Origin: Rhizobiaceae bacterium CPCC 101076
GTDB lineage: Bacteria; Pseudomonadota; Alphaproteobacteria; Rhizobiales; Methylopilaceae
Assembly (NCBI GenBank): GCA_003347645.1
Contig: QDFX01000001.1
Coordinates: 1 to 64,000 of the forward strand
Direction of reading: 5' to 3'
DNA length: 64,000 nt
In this document: piece after piece, positions 16,984-25,648 of the stretch
How the letters are laid out: each line of letters starts with the position of its first letter
Numbering within the stretch: position 1 is the first letter of the stretch
Program-made: the position numbers and the translations under genes
Notes under the pieces: model-generated
Told to the model about the DNA's origin: nothing
Database searches by the model: none
Seen by the model: only the letters and a program-made list of their open reading frames with translations

Positions 16984-17949
16984 ATGACTCGCCAAACGCA
17001 GCGGGAGGACGACGACGCGCTCTTCGCGGAGGCCAATGCTTGGTTATTCCGCCTCAAAGCCGACGACGCCTCGGATGCCGACCGGGCGGAGTTCTCGTCA
17101 TGGCTGGCCCACGACGAGCGTCATGAGCAAGCCTGGCGCGACGTGCTTCAACTGATGGAATCGCTGAAGGAACCCGCACGAGCCTACGCCGCGCGGCCGC
17201 ACAGGGCAGCCGACCGGACAGCGGGCTCCCGGGGCACGCGGCGGTTCCGCGCGACAGTCGGCGGTCTGGCAGCGGCCTGCCTCGCCGCCGTCATCGTGGT
17301 GCAGGGGCCGGCATTCCTGGATCGCTGGGGCGCGGACTACGTCACGCTTTCCGGCGAACGGCGCGCGGTGGTCCTTGCCGACGGAACCCGCGTCGAGATG
17401 AACAGCGACACCGCCCTCGATCTCGATTTCGAGAGCGGCGAGCGGCGCGTGGACGTTCGCCGCGGCGAGGCCTTCTTCACGATCGCCGCCGATCCCCGCG
17501 CGTTCGTCGTTATCGCGAACGGCGCCGAGATCCGCGACATCGGAACCGCGTTCAGCGTGCGCAATGACAACCGTGCGGAAGTGGTCGTCGAGGACGGCCT
17601 GGTGGATGTCAGCCGCGAGGACGGAAAGGCTCCGGTACGCGTCGCCGCCGGCCAGAAGGTCGCGTTCGGAAACGGCAGGATCTCTTCGGCATTCGAGGCC
17701 GATCCGAAGACCGCGCTGGCGTGGCGCGACGGCCAGATCGTGTTCAGCCAGGAGCGGCTGGCGGACGTCGTCGCGGAACTGAACCGCTATCGCGCCGGAC
17801 GGATATTCATCCTCAACCCGCGTATCGCCGATCTCCGGGTTTCCGGCACGTTCGAGATCGACCGGCCGGAGACGGTGCCCCAGGCACTGCGGAGCGTGCT
17901 CGGCATCGGCGCGCGCGAAATCACGCCCTTCCTCGTCCTGCTGCACTGA
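16984..17949 (+). CDS. FecR-like anti-sigma regulator
   Basis: A 321-residue inner-membrane regulator that holds the FecI sigma factor and receives the signal from the outer-membrane receptor. The cytoplasmic N-terminal DUF4880-type segment is visible (EANAWLFRLKADDASDADRAEFSSWLAHDERHEQAW), then one membrane helix near residues 93-110 (ATVGGLAAACLAAVIVVQ), then the periplasmic FecR domain (GERRAVVLADGTRVEMNSDT) and a C-terminal STN-interacting part. ATG 16984 is 86 bp after fecI. The arrangement fecI-fecR-receptor is standard for cell-surface signalling. Confidence 0.93.
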   Translation: MTRQTQREDDDALFAEANAWLFRLKADDASDADRAEFSSWLAHDERHEQAWRDVLQLMESLKEPARAYAARPHRAADRTAGSRGTRRFRATVGGLAAACLAAVIVVQGPAFLDRWGADYVTLSGERRAVVLADGTRVEMNSDTALDLDFESGERRVDVRRGEAFFTIAADPRAFVVIANGAEIRDIGTAFSVRNDNRAEVVVEDGLVDVSREDGKAPVRVAAGQKVAFGNGRISSAFEADPKTALAWRDGQIVFSQERLADVVAELNRYRAGRIFILNPRIADLRVSGTFEIDRPETVPQALRSVLGIGAREITPFLVLLH

Positions 17950-18039
17950 AAAATCGGGACCCCTCCGGGGTTTTCCGCATATCGCGCGTCCTGTCCCTTG
18001 AAAGCGCCGAGTCCGGCGCGGGTGTACGGGGCTGGGGTT

Positions 18040-20658
18040 ATGGTGCGTCATGCGTTGCGCGGTCGTTCGCGCGTGTTCGGAAGGAGCGCGGCTTGCCGCG
18101 TCCTCGCGGCGGGTCTTCTGGGAGCGAGCGCGGCTGCCGTCGTCGCGGCGCCGGCCGAGGTCCTCGCGCAGGAGACGGATTCCGCCGTCCGCGCCTTTTC
18201 GATCCCGCCGCAAGGCCTCGACAGCGCCATGAGCGCCTTCGCAAGGACGACACGCATCCAGGTGCTGACGCGCGGAGCGACGACGCGGAGCGTGACATCG
18301 CCCGGCGCGCGCGGCGAGATGACACCGGAGCAGGCGTTGCGGGCGATCCTTGCCGGCACCGGCCTCGTTGCCGAATTCGCCGGCGGTAATACTGTAACGG
18401 TGATCGACCCGAGGGTAGGCCTGGCGGGGACGAGCACCGGAGGCAATGGCGAGACCATCCAGCTCGAGACGATCACCGTGACGGGAGGCGGCAAGGGATC
18501 GTCGCCAAAAGATTTGCCCTACGAGACGCCGGGGTCGGTCAGCTATATCTCGGAAGAGCAGATCGAGCGTTTCCGCGGCACCTCGCCGGGCGACATCTTC
18601 AAGAACGCTCCCGGCGTGCTATCGGGCGAGAACCGCAACAGCGGCGCCGTCGACGTCAACATTCGCGGCATGCAGGGCGTTGGGCGCGTTCCGGTGACGG
18701 TGGATGGCGCGCAGAACGTGACGACCGTCTATCGCGGCTACCAGGGCGTCGGCAGCCGCACCTTCATCGATCCGGATTTCATCGGCGGTATCGAAATCGA
18801 GAAGGGACCGAGCTTCGGCGCCGGCGGAACCGGGGCGATCGGCGGCATCGTGCGGATGAGCACGATCACCCCTGACGACATCCTGCTCGACGGCAAGGAT
18901 TTCGGCGGCCGGGTCAAGTTCGGTCAAGGGACCAACACGACGGAACCGGTCGACGGCAAGCGTAGTCAGATGAACCCGCTGGGCACCGGCTTCACGAGCG
19001 ACGACATCGAGAGGCCGGGCGTCCTGGATCCGACCTCCGGGTCCGGCAGCGCCGTCATCGCCGGGCGGAGCGACATCATCGATTTCGTCGCCGGCTATTC
19101 GCGCAGGATCGCTGGCAATTACCACGCCGGCGAGAACGGCTCGGGAGCGGCGAAGGACGTCGGTCCGCAGACGATCTGCGGCGGCGCCGGCTGCCAGACC
19201 TACGAGCACTATTATCCGTCAGCCGGACTGACGCCCTATCTGCCGGGGGAGGAGGTCCTGAATACCTCCAGCGACACCGAATCCACCCTGCTGAAGGGAA
19301 AGCTCAAACTTGGCGACGGGCACACGCTCGACTTGGGCTATTCCTACTCGCAAAGCGAGTTCGGCGAGACTTACCCGACCGGACTGACGAGCCCGACGCA
19401 GACCGTCTATCAGGGAATCCTGTCGAACTCCCAACTCAACAGCGTGACCGCGCGCTATCATTGGGATCCATCGACGACCAATCTAATCGATCTGCGATGG
19501 AATGCCTTCCGGACGTCGCTCGAGGAGTACAGTCGGCAGAGCAATACCGGCCTCGTGGGCGTCGGAAAATGGGTCGACATGACCGGTACCGACGTCACCA
19601 ATACGTCGGTCTTCGATACCGGGCTCGGCGAGGTCTCGGTCCAGCTGGGCGGATCCTATCTCGAGGAGGCGACGGGGCCGACCGAGGACTCGACCTGGTG
19701 GATACCGCCGCCGCGCGAGGGCGAGCGCTGGCAGGCGAGCGGCTTCAGCTTCACGCAATGGTCTCCGACCGATTGGCTCACTCTGGATAACGGACTGCGC
19801 TACCAGCGTTTCAGGACGACCGACAAGCTCGTCTACGACGCCTACCGGTCCGAACCGCGAAGCGGCGACGCCTTCGACTATTCGTTCGGTGCGACCGTCA
19901 CGCCCTTCGACGGCATCCAGTTGTTCGGCAGCTACAAGGAGGCCTCGCGCCTGCCGTCGCTGCTGGAGTCCAGCGGCGGCTTCCTGCTGGTGGTCGATCC
20001 GAATCTCGGACCGGAGCGCGCCCATAATTGGGAGTTCGGCGTCAATGTCCTGCGCGACGGCCTGATCTCGGAAGGTGACCACACAGGCATCAAGTTCTCG
20101 TTCTTCGACAATACGATCGACGACTACATCAGCAGGAAGTGGACGGGCTCCATCCTGCAGCTCGTCAATGTCGAGCAGGCCCGGTTCCAGGGACTGGAGC
20201 TGTCCGGACGTTACGAGAAGAGCGGTTTCACCGCGGAACTGGCGGCGACCTACTATACCGAAGTCGAATTCTGTCGGACGAAGTCGACCTGCATGAACAG
20301 CTCGCTCGCGTCCGATTACGCGACCAACTACATCCCGCCGGAATACAACGCGACCCTGACCCTGTCGCAGAAGCTGTTCGACGATGCACTGACGATCGGC
20401 GGCCGCGTCTCGCATACGGGCCCACGCGCCGCCGCCGCCGAGACCCCGGCCTCCGGCGCCGCTCCGCTGATCGCGATGATCAATTGGAAGCCCTACACGC
20501 TGGTCGATCTGTTCGCCGACTACGATATCAACGAGAATTTCTCGTTCGAATTGAGCGTCGAGAACCTGACTGACATCTACTATGTCGAGCCGCTCAGCCT
20601 GGCCCTCGTTCCATCGCCTGGCCGGACGATCCGCGTCGGACTGACGGGGAGGTTCTGA
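18040..20658 (+). CDS. TonB-dependent transducer, probable heme receptor
   Basis: An 872-residue outer-membrane receptor that imports an iron source and signals through FecR. A long signal peptide ends near residue 44. The STN signalling domain (about residues 50-118, AFSIPPQGLDSAMSAFART) precedes the plug (LPYETPGSVSYISEEQIERF) and a 22-strand barrel ending in an aromatic residue (GLTGRF). The plug and the C-terminal ENLTDIYYVEPLSLALVPSPG resemble heme/hemoglobin receptors of the HasR type, so heme is a good guess but not proven. I start at ATG 18040; a TTG at 17998 is in frame. No hemophore or heme-degrading gene is adjacent. Confidence 0.9.
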   Translation: MVRHALRGRSRVFGRSAACRVLAAGLLGASAAAVVAAPAEVLAQETDSAVRAFSIPPQGLDSAMSAFARTTRIQVLTRGATTRSVTSPGARGEMTPEQALRAILAGTGLVAEFAGGNTVTVIDPRVGLAGTSTGGNGETIQLETITVTGGGKGSSPKDLPYETPGSVSYISEEQIERFRGTSPGDIFKNAPGVLSGENRNSGAVDVNIRGMQGVGRVPVTVDGAQNVTTVYRGYQGVGSRTFIDPDFIGGIEIEKGPSFGAGGTGAIGGIVRMSTITPDDILLDGKDFGGRVKFGQGTNTTEPVDGKRSQMNPLGTGFTSDDIERPGVLDPTSGSGSAVIAGRSDIIDFVAGYSRRIAGNYHAGENGSGAAKDVGPQTICGGAGCQTYEHYYPSAGLTPYLPGEEVLNTSSDTESTLLKGKLKLGDGHTLDLGYSYSQSEFGETYPTGLTSPTQTVYQGILSNSQLNSVTARYHWDPSTTNLIDLRWNAFRTSLEEYSRQSNTGLVGVGKWVDMTGTDVTNTSVFDTGLGEVSVQLGGSYLEEATGPTEDSTWWIPPPREGERWQASGFSFTQWSPTDWLTLDNGLRYQRFRTTDKLVYDAYRSEPRSGDAFDYSFGATVTPFDGIQLFGSYKEASRLPSLLESSGGFLLVVDPNLGPERAHNWEFGVNVLRDGLISEGDHTGIKFSFFDNTIDDYISRKWTGSILQLVNVEQARFQGLELSGRYEKSGFTAELAATYYTEVEFCRTKSTCMNSSLASDYATNYIPPEYNATLTLSQKLFDDALTIGGRVSHTGPRAAAAETPASGAAPLIAMINWKPYTLVDLFADYDINENFSFELSVENLTDIYYVEPLSLALVPSPGRTIRVGLTGRF

Positions 20659-20689
20659 GCGGTCGCGCAACCCCGGCGCCGATTGTGTT

Positions 20690-21310
20690 ATGGCTCCGGT
20701 GATGACCGCCGATTCCGACGCCGCGCAAGCCGAGAAGGCGGCGCTCCGCACCGCCAAGATCGCGGCGCGGAGGGCCTTGGACGATGGGATGGCGCATCGG
20801 GCGGCCGAGCGCGCGGCCGAGCATGCGATGCATGTCATCCACGAGCATTCGAAGGAGATCGTGGCGCTCTACATGCCGATCCTGGGCGAATTGAAGCCGG
20901 CGCCGCTGGCGGAGCGACTGCGGAAGGCCGGCGCGACATTGTCCCTGCCGCGTGTGGTGACCGCCACCAGGCCGATGCAGTTTCTGGAATGGCGGGAGGA
21001 GGATCCCCTGGCGAAGGGGTACGGCGGCATTCGCGAGCCGGATCCGCAAGCGCCGAAAGTCGTTCCCGACGTCGTGGTCGTGCCGCTTTCGGCCTTCGAC
21101 CGGCGCGGTTTCCGCATCGGCTACGGCAAGGGGCATTACGACCGGACGCTCGGACCGCTGGCCCGCCACGAACGCCCGCTGATGATCGGCTATGCCTTCG
21201 CGCTGCAGGAAGTGGACGAGGTTCCGCGCGAACTGCACGACGTTCCGCTCGACGCCGTGGTGACGGAAGACGAGATCATTCGTTGCAATTTGGGCCGCGA
21301 AGGTCTTTGA
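20690..21310 (+). CDS. fthC: 5-formyltetrahydrofolate cyclo-ligase
   Basis: A 206-residue enzyme that converts 5-formyltetrahydrofolate to 5,10-methenyltetrahydrofolate with ATP. The family signature GYGKGHYDRTL near residue 144 is intact, and the VVPLSAFDRRGFRIG lead-in matches. In many alphaproteobacteria it follows zapA and 6S RNA; here the fec cassette separates them. It lies 10 bp before ymdB on the same strand. Met5 is an alternative start. Confidence 0.93.
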   Translation: MAPVMTADSDAAQAEKAALRTAKIAARRALDDGMAHRAAERAAEHAMHVIHEHSKEIVALYMPILGELKPAPLAERLRKAGATLSLPRVVTATRPMQFLEWREEDPLAKGYGGIREPDPQAPKVVPDVVVVPLSAFDRRGFRIGYGKGHYDRTLGPLARHERPLMIGYAFALQEVDEVPRELHDVPLDAVVTEDEIIRCNLGREGL

Positions 21311-21320
21311 AGCTCGCTCT

Positions 21321-22139
21321 ATGCGAATTCTTTTTCTGGGCGACCTCGTCGGCCGGTCCGGCCGCCAGGCGGCGATCGACATCATCCCCAAACTCCGCCA
21401 GCGCTGGAACCTCGACCTCCTCGTGGTCAACGGCGAGAACGCGGCCGGCGGCTTTGGCATCAACGAGTCGATCTACGACGAGGTGATCGCGGCCGGCGCC
21501 GACGCGGTGACGCTCGGCAACCACGCCTTCGACCAGCGCGAGACGCTCGTCTTCATCGAGCGCGCCGAGCGGCTGATCCGCCCGGCGAATTTCCCGTCCG
21601 GCACGCCGGGGCGCGGTTCGGCGCTGATCGAGATCCGGGACGGACGCCGGGTGCTGGTGATGAACCTGATGGGCCGCATCTATATGGACGCGCTCGACGA
21701 TCCGTTCGCCCGGGCGGAGGCCGAGCTTTCGGCCTGCCCGCTGGGTGTCGCGTGCGATGCGATCGTCATCGACTTCCATGCCGAGGCGACGAGCGAGAAG
21801 CAGGCTTTCGGCCATTTCGTCGACGGCCGCGCGAGTCTCGTGGTCGGAACGCACACGCATGTGCCGACGGCAGACCACCAGATCCTCAACGGTGGCACGG
21901 CCTATCTCTCCGATGCGGGCATGTGCGGCGACTACGATTCCGTGCTCGGCATGGAAAAGGAGGAGCCGATCAGTCGTTTCGTGCGGAAGATCCCGTCGAG
22001 CCGCTTCGAACCGGCGATGGCCGCGGCGACGGTGTGCGGCTTCGCAGTGGAGACCGACGATGCGACGGGGCTGGCGGTGAAGATCTCGCCGGTCAGGATT
22101 GGTGCCCGACTCGAGCCGGTCGAGCCGGCTTTCTGGTAA
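21321..22139 (+). CDS. YmdB-type metallophosphoesterase (TIGR00282)
   Basis: A 272-residue calcineurin-like phosphoesterase of the YmdB group, some members of which hydrolyse 2',3'-cyclic nucleotides. Metal ligands are visible in FLGDLVGRSGR (Asp8), VVNGENAAGG, LGNHAFDQ, DFHAEATSEKQA and GTHTHVPTAD. Length is typical. It is tightly linked to fthC, as in other alphaproteobacteria. The substrate in this organism is not known. Confidence 0.93.
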   Translation: MRILFLGDLVGRSGRQAAIDIIPKLRQRWNLDLLVVNGENAAGGFGINESIYDEVIAAGADAVTLGNHAFDQRETLVFIERAERLIRPANFPSGTPGRGSALIEIRDGRRVLVMNLMGRIYMDALDDPFARAEAELSACPLGVACDAIVIDFHAEATSEKQAFGHFVDGRASLVVGTHTHVPTADHQILNGGTAYLSDAGMCGDYDSVLGMEKEEPISRFVRKIPSSRFEPAMAAATVCGFAVETDDATGLAVKISPVRIGARLEPVEPAFW

Positions 22140-22168
22140 GTGGGCAGATCTTGATCGAGGAAGCGCAC

Positions 22169-22657
22169 ATGACCGAAGACGATCTGCGTATCCTGCGCCG
22201 TTGCGTCGAACTGGCCGAGGAAGCGCTCGACGCCGGCGACGAGCCGTTCGGCTCGGTGCTCGTCGATGCCGAGGGCAGCGTCAGGCAGGAAGACCGCAAC
22301 CGCACGGCGGGCGGCGACCAGACCCGGCATCCGGAATTCGAACTGGCGCGCTGGGCGGCGACCCACATGTCACCGGAGGAGCGGGCCGGCGCGACGGTCT
22401 ATACGTCGGGCGAGCACTGCCCGATGTGTTCCGCGGCCCATGCCTGGGTCGGTCTTCGCCGCATCGTCTACGCCTCGTCGACGGAGCAACTCGTGGGCTG
22501 GCTCGACGAACTCGGCGTGCCGCCGGGACCTGTGCGGCCGCTTTCGGTCCGCGAGGTCGCGCCCGACGTGATCGTCGAGGGGCCGGTTCCCGAACTCGCC
22601 GAGAAGGTCCACGCACTGCATGTGCGGCTGCATGTGCGGCTGCATCGCGGGCGCTAG
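22169..22657 (+). CDS. Nucleoside deaminase-family protein
   Basis: A 162-residue zinc-dependent deaminase of the cytidine/guanine deaminase fold. The zinc site reads HPEFELARW (His and catalytic Glu) and SGEHCPMC (two Cys); the usual HAE and PCxxC forms are slightly altered. The substrate is unknown and could be guanine, a nucleoside or a modified base. It starts at ATG 22169, 29 bp after ymdB. The C-terminus ends in a short tandem repeat, LHVRLHVRLHRGR, encoded by two copies of a 12-bp unit near 22617-22645. Confidence 0.85.
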   Translation: MTEDDLRILRRCVELAEEALDAGDEPFGSVLVDAEGSVRQEDRNRTAGGDQTRHPEFELARWAATHMSPEERAGATVYTSGEHCPMCSAAHAWVGLRRIVYASSTEQLVGWLDELGVPPGPVRPLSVREVAPDVIVEGPVPELAEKVHALHVRLHVRLHRGR

Positions 22658-22681
22658 TCTAACCATCCACCCTTTGGACGC

Positions 22682-23119
22682 TCAGGTGAGTTCCTGGGCG
22701 AGGCCGATGAGGAGCCCTTCAGGCCCTCGGATGTAGCAGAGCCGATATACGTCTTGATACTGGACGACTTCGCCGACGAGCTGAGCGCCGCGATTGCGGA
22801 GCCTTCCGAGCGTTTCGTCGAGGTCGTCCACTGCGAACATGACGCGGAGATAGCCTAGAGCGTTGACCGGGGCGTCGCGATGATCCGCTACGGTCGGCGG
22901 CGTGAGGAAGCGGGACAGCTCAAGGCGGCCGTGGCCGTCCGGCGTGCGCATCATGGCGATCTCGACGCGCTGATCATCCAGCCCGGTGACACGTCCGGCC
23001 CATTCTCCGTCGATCGTCGACCGTCCTTCGAGCTCAAGGCCGAGCTCGCGAAAGAAAGCAATCGTCTCTCCGAGGTCCTCGACGACGATTCCTATGTTGT
23101 CCATCCGTTTGACTGTCAT
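22682..23119 (-). CDS. VOC (glyoxalase/bleomycin-resistance) family protein
   Basis: A 145-residue protein of the vicinal-oxygen-chelate fold with two beta-alpha-beta-beta-beta units. The first unit is MDNIGIVVEDLGETIAFFRELG; the second includes YLRVMFAVDDLDETLGRLRNRG and ends in YIRGPEGLLIGLAQEL. These often bind metal and act on glyoxal adducts or sequester antibiotics, but the substrate cannot be told. It is convergent with the deaminase and divergent from yebC. Confidence 0.9.
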   Translation of the reverse strand: MTVKRMDNIGIVVEDLGETIAFFRELGLELEGRSTIDGEWAGRVTGLDDQRVEIAMMRTPDGHGRLELSRFLTPPTVADHRDAPVNALGYLRVMFAVDDLDETLGRLRNRGAQLVGEVVQYQDVYRLCYIRGPEGLLIGLAQELT

Positions 23120-23281
23120 GCGTCCAACCTAGAAGGGGTCGTCTGCCGCCATCAAGCTCTTCGCTACTCGCATCCGGAGAGTCCGCGGCCTAGATTCATC
23201 CTGCGAGGAAGCGCGGTCGAGAGAGGCTTGGCGAGGCCCGGTCCATGACACTATAACCCGGCCAAAGTCTCAGAGGACGCC

Positions 23282-24031
23282 ATGGCCGGACATTCGCAGT
23301 TCAAGAACATCATGCACCGCAAGGGGCGGCAGGACGCGCAGAAGTCCAAGCTGTTCTCAAAGCTGGCGCGCGAGATCACCGTCGCCGCGAAGATGGGCAT
23401 GCCCGACCCCAACATGAATCCGCGCCTGCGCCTGGCCGTGAACGAGGCCAAGGCCCAGTCCATGCCGAAGGACAATATCGAGCGTGCCATCAAGAAGGCG
23501 ATGGGCGGCGAGGGCGAGAACTACGAGGAAGTGCGCTATGAGGGCTATGGCCCGGGCGGCGTCGCCGTCATCGTCGAGGCGTTGACCGACAACCGGAACC
23601 GCACGGCGTCCGCGGTGCGCTCCTATTTCACCAAGTCCGGCGGCGCGCTTGGCGAGACGGGCTCGGTCGGCTTCATGTTCCATCATGTCGGCGAGATCGT
23701 CTATCCGGCGAAGGCCGGCTCGGCGGATGCCATCCTGGAGGCTGCGATCGAGGCCGGCGCCGAGGACGTGCAGTCCGACGACGAGCGCCACGTCATCACC
23801 TGCGGTTTCGAGGATCTGAACGAGGTCGCGAAGGCGCTGGAGGCTGCTCTTGGCGAGGCCGTGAGCGCGAAAGCCGTGTGGCGCGCCTCGACCACGACCG
23901 CGCTCGACGAGGACAAGGCACAGAGCATGCTGAAGCTCGTTGATTCGCTCGAGGACGACGATGACGTGCAGAATGTCTATTCGAACTTCGAGGTTTCGGA
24001 CGAGGTACTGGCCAAGCTCACGGCAGCGTGA
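23282..24031 (+). CDS. yebC: YebC/PmpR family regulatory protein
   Basis: A 249-residue protein of the universally conserved YebC/TACO1 family, variously reported as a transcriptional regulator and as a ribosome-associated factor that relieves stalling. The N-terminal [20 protein letters not shown] and the [20 protein letters not shown] block are diagnostic. It lies upstream of ruvC, as in most proteobacteria, here with an unusually long 324-bp gap. Confidence 0.96.
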   Translation: MAGHSQFKNIMHRKGRQDAQKSKLFSKLAREITVAAKMGMPDPNMNPRLRLAVNEAKAQSMPKDNIERAIKKAMGGEGENYEEVRYEGYGPGGVAVIVEALTDNRNRTASAVRSYFTKSGGALGETGSVGFMFHHVGEIVYPAKAGSADAILEAAIEAGAEDVQSDDERHVITCGFEDLNEVAKALEAALGEAVSAKAVWRASTTTALDEDKAQSMLKLVDSLEDDDDVQNVYSNFEVSDEVLAKLTAA

Positions 24032-24179
24032 TCGAGATCAAAACCAGTAATTCTCCCTATTGCAGGTTGCACATTACGGCCTAAGCCGTTGATTTGACTG
24101 AATTGATCGCGCGCCTGCGTTGCAGGAGGGGACTTTAGCCCTATTTACCCTCGCGGTAATTTGACGTTTCGGTGGTCGC

Positions 24180-24296
24180 ATAAGCTGCGAGTCTCGCAAT
24201 CACCGTGAGATTCGCGGTCCCGTGTGCACCCCCAGCCCATTAGCATTCGGAACCGCGGATAAGAGGCCGGGCCTAACAGCCCGGCCTCGATCTTTT
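24180..24296 (+). ncRNA. Candidate structured small RNA between yebC and ruvC
   Basis: The 324-bp gap has no coding frame but ends in a strong terminator 230 bp past the yebC stop. Before the terminator, CGCGGTCC at 24213-24220 pairs with GGAACCGCG at 24249-24257 (one bulge), enclosing a loop with CACCCCCAGCCC. Two adjacent hairpins followed by a T run look like an independent small RNA or a conserved 3' untranslated region. I cannot place it in a named family, and the 5' end is a guess. Confidence 0.35.
24263..24296 (+). terminator. Rho-independent terminator
   Basis: A perfect 10-bp GC-rich stem (24263-24272 with 24279-24288), six-base loop, then GATCTTTT. It terminates either yebC or the candidate RNA just upstream, ahead of ruvC. 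Confidence 0.85.
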
Positions 24297-24355
24297 CCGG
24301 ACCAGCCTTCCGGCTTTACTGGACGTGAACCGCCGAACCGGCATTAGTTCACGTT

Positions 24356-24871
24356 ATGGTCCCACATCCGATTCGCATTCTCGGCATCGATCCCGGCCTT
24401 CGGCGCACCGGATGGGGCGTGATCGAGACCATCGGCAACCGCCTCGTCTACGTGGGCTGCGGACAGGTGGTGCCGGATGAAAAGGTGTCGCTCGCCGAGC
24501 GGCTGGCCTTCCTTCATCACGGCCTCGCCGCGATCGTGCGCGAATACGCGCCCGACGAGGCCGCGGTGGAAGAGACCTTCGTGAACAACAATCCGATGTC
24601 GACGCTGAAGCTCGGCCAGGCGCGCGGGATCGCGATGCTGGTGCCGGCACAGGCGGGTATCCCGGTCGCCGAGTACAAGCCGAACCTCGTGAAGAAGACG
24701 GTGGTCGGTGCGGGACATGCCGAGAAGCAGCAGATCGGCGCGATGATCGCCGTGCTGTTGCCGAAGGCGGGCACGATAGGCGCCGACGCGGCGGACGCTC
24801 TGGCGATCGCGATCACGCACGCGCATCACCGGGTGAGCGCGGCGCTCAAGCTGGCGGTGGGGGCACGATGA
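24356..24871 (+). CDS. ruvC: Holliday junction resolvase RuvC
   Basis: A 171-residue endonuclease that cuts Holliday junctions symmetrically as a dimer in complex with RuvAB. The catalytic acidic residues are in place: Asp12 in [13 protein letters not shown], Glu in VEETFVNNN, and Asp pair in [14 protein letters not shown]. Its stop overlaps the ruvA start (ATGA), so the two are coupled. Confidence 0.97.
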   Translation: MVPHPIRILGIDPGLRRTGWGVIETIGNRLVYVGCGQVVPDEKVSLAERLAFLHHGLAAIVREYAPDEAAVEETFVNNNPMSTLKLGQARGIAMLVPAQAGIPVAEYKPNLVKKTVVGAGHAEKQQIGAMIAVLLPKAGTIGADAADALAIAITHAHHRVSAALKLAVGAR

Positions 24872-25485
24872 TCGGCAAATTGCGGGGGATCGTGGATTCG
24901 ACCGGCGACGACTGGGTGATCCTCGATGTCGGCGGCGTCGGCTACGTCGTCAACTGCTCGACGCGGACGCTCGCGGCGCTGCCGATGAAGGGCGAGGTCG
25001 CCTCGCTCGCGATCGAAACCTATGTCCGCGAGGACCAGATCCGGCTGTTCGGCTTCATGACCGACATTGAGCGCGAATGGTTCCGGCTGCTGCAGACCGT
25101 GCAGGGCGTCGGCGCGAAAGTGGCGCTGGCTGTGCTTGGCGTGCTGAAGGCGTCGGACCTCGCCAATGCGATCGCGCTGCAGGATCGGGCGGCGGTGGCG
25201 CGGGCGCCGGGCGTCGGTCCGAAGGTCGCGGCGCGCATCGTGGCCGAACTGAAGGACAAGGCGCCGGCCTTCGCCAGCGTCGATGCGGGGCTGATCCAGC
25301 TTCAGGACGATATCGATGAGAAGCGTGCGCCCGGTGCGGTGGCTGATGCGGTATCGGCGCTGATCAATCTCGGCTATCCGCAGATCCAGGCGAGCGGCGC
25401 GGTATCGGCCGCAATGCGATCGGCGGGTGACGGGGCGGAGACGGCGGTGCTGATCCGGATGGCGCTGCGGGAGTTGTCGAAGTGA
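24868..25485 (+). CDS. ruvA: Holliday junction DNA helicase subunit RuvA
   Basis: A 205-residue DNA-binding subunit that targets RuvB to four-way junctions. The OB-fold N-terminus ([20 protein letters not shown]), the helix-hairpin-helix elements ([17 protein letters not shown] and [19 protein letters not shown]) and the C-terminal domain that contacts RuvB ([13 protein letters not shown]) are all visible. Coupled to ruvC by overlap. A 140-bp palindromic repeat separates it from ruvB. Confidence 0.97.
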   Translation: MIGKLRGIVDSTGDDWVILDVGGVGYVVNCSTRTLAALPMKGEVASLAIETYVREDQIRLFGFMTDIEREWFRLLQTVQGVGAKVALAVLGVLKASDLANAIALQDRAAVARAPGVGPKVAARIVAELKDKAPAFASVDAGLIQLQDDIDEKRAPGAVADAVSALINLGYPQIQASGAVSAAMRSAGDGAETAVLIRMALRELSK

Positions 25486-25504
25486 GGGGTGGGGCGGCCT
25501 TTTT

Positions 25505-25646
25505 CCCCTCTCCTGCGAAGCGGGAGAGGGTCGAGTTGCCGTCAGGCAACCGGGGTGAGGGCCAGCACGATGCTCATTGCCTCCCACTTGCCCTCACCCG
25601 CTCGCCTTTCGGCGAGTCGACCTCTCCCGTAAACGGGAGAGGGGAA
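25505..25646. repeat. Modular palindromic repeat A, copy 1 (between ruvA and ruvB)
   Basis: A mosaic of hairpins in this order: CTCTCC/GGAGAG, GTTGCC-GTCA-GGCAAC, a long-range GGGTGAGGGC/GCCCTCACCC pair, CTCGCC-TTTC-GGCGAG, and ACGGGAGAGG as right arm with CCTCTCCCGT. It matches 39857-39989 in the same orientation with compensatory changes in hairpin arms. The right arm supplies the GAGAGGGG that serves as the ruvB ribosome site. It resembles the mosaic intergenic elements described in Rhizobiales. Confidence 0.85.
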
Positions 25647-25648
25647 AA

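Noticed and set aside
16985-20658. A frameshift between fecI and fecR, because an open frame spans both
   Set aside because: The long frame over fecI is an out-of-frame shadow; fecR has its own ATG at 16984 with a complete N-terminal domain.
25577-25648. A 24-residue N-terminal extension of RuvB
   Set aside because: It is encoded entirely by repeat A and contains no RuvB-like sequence; ATG 25649 has a good ribosome site.
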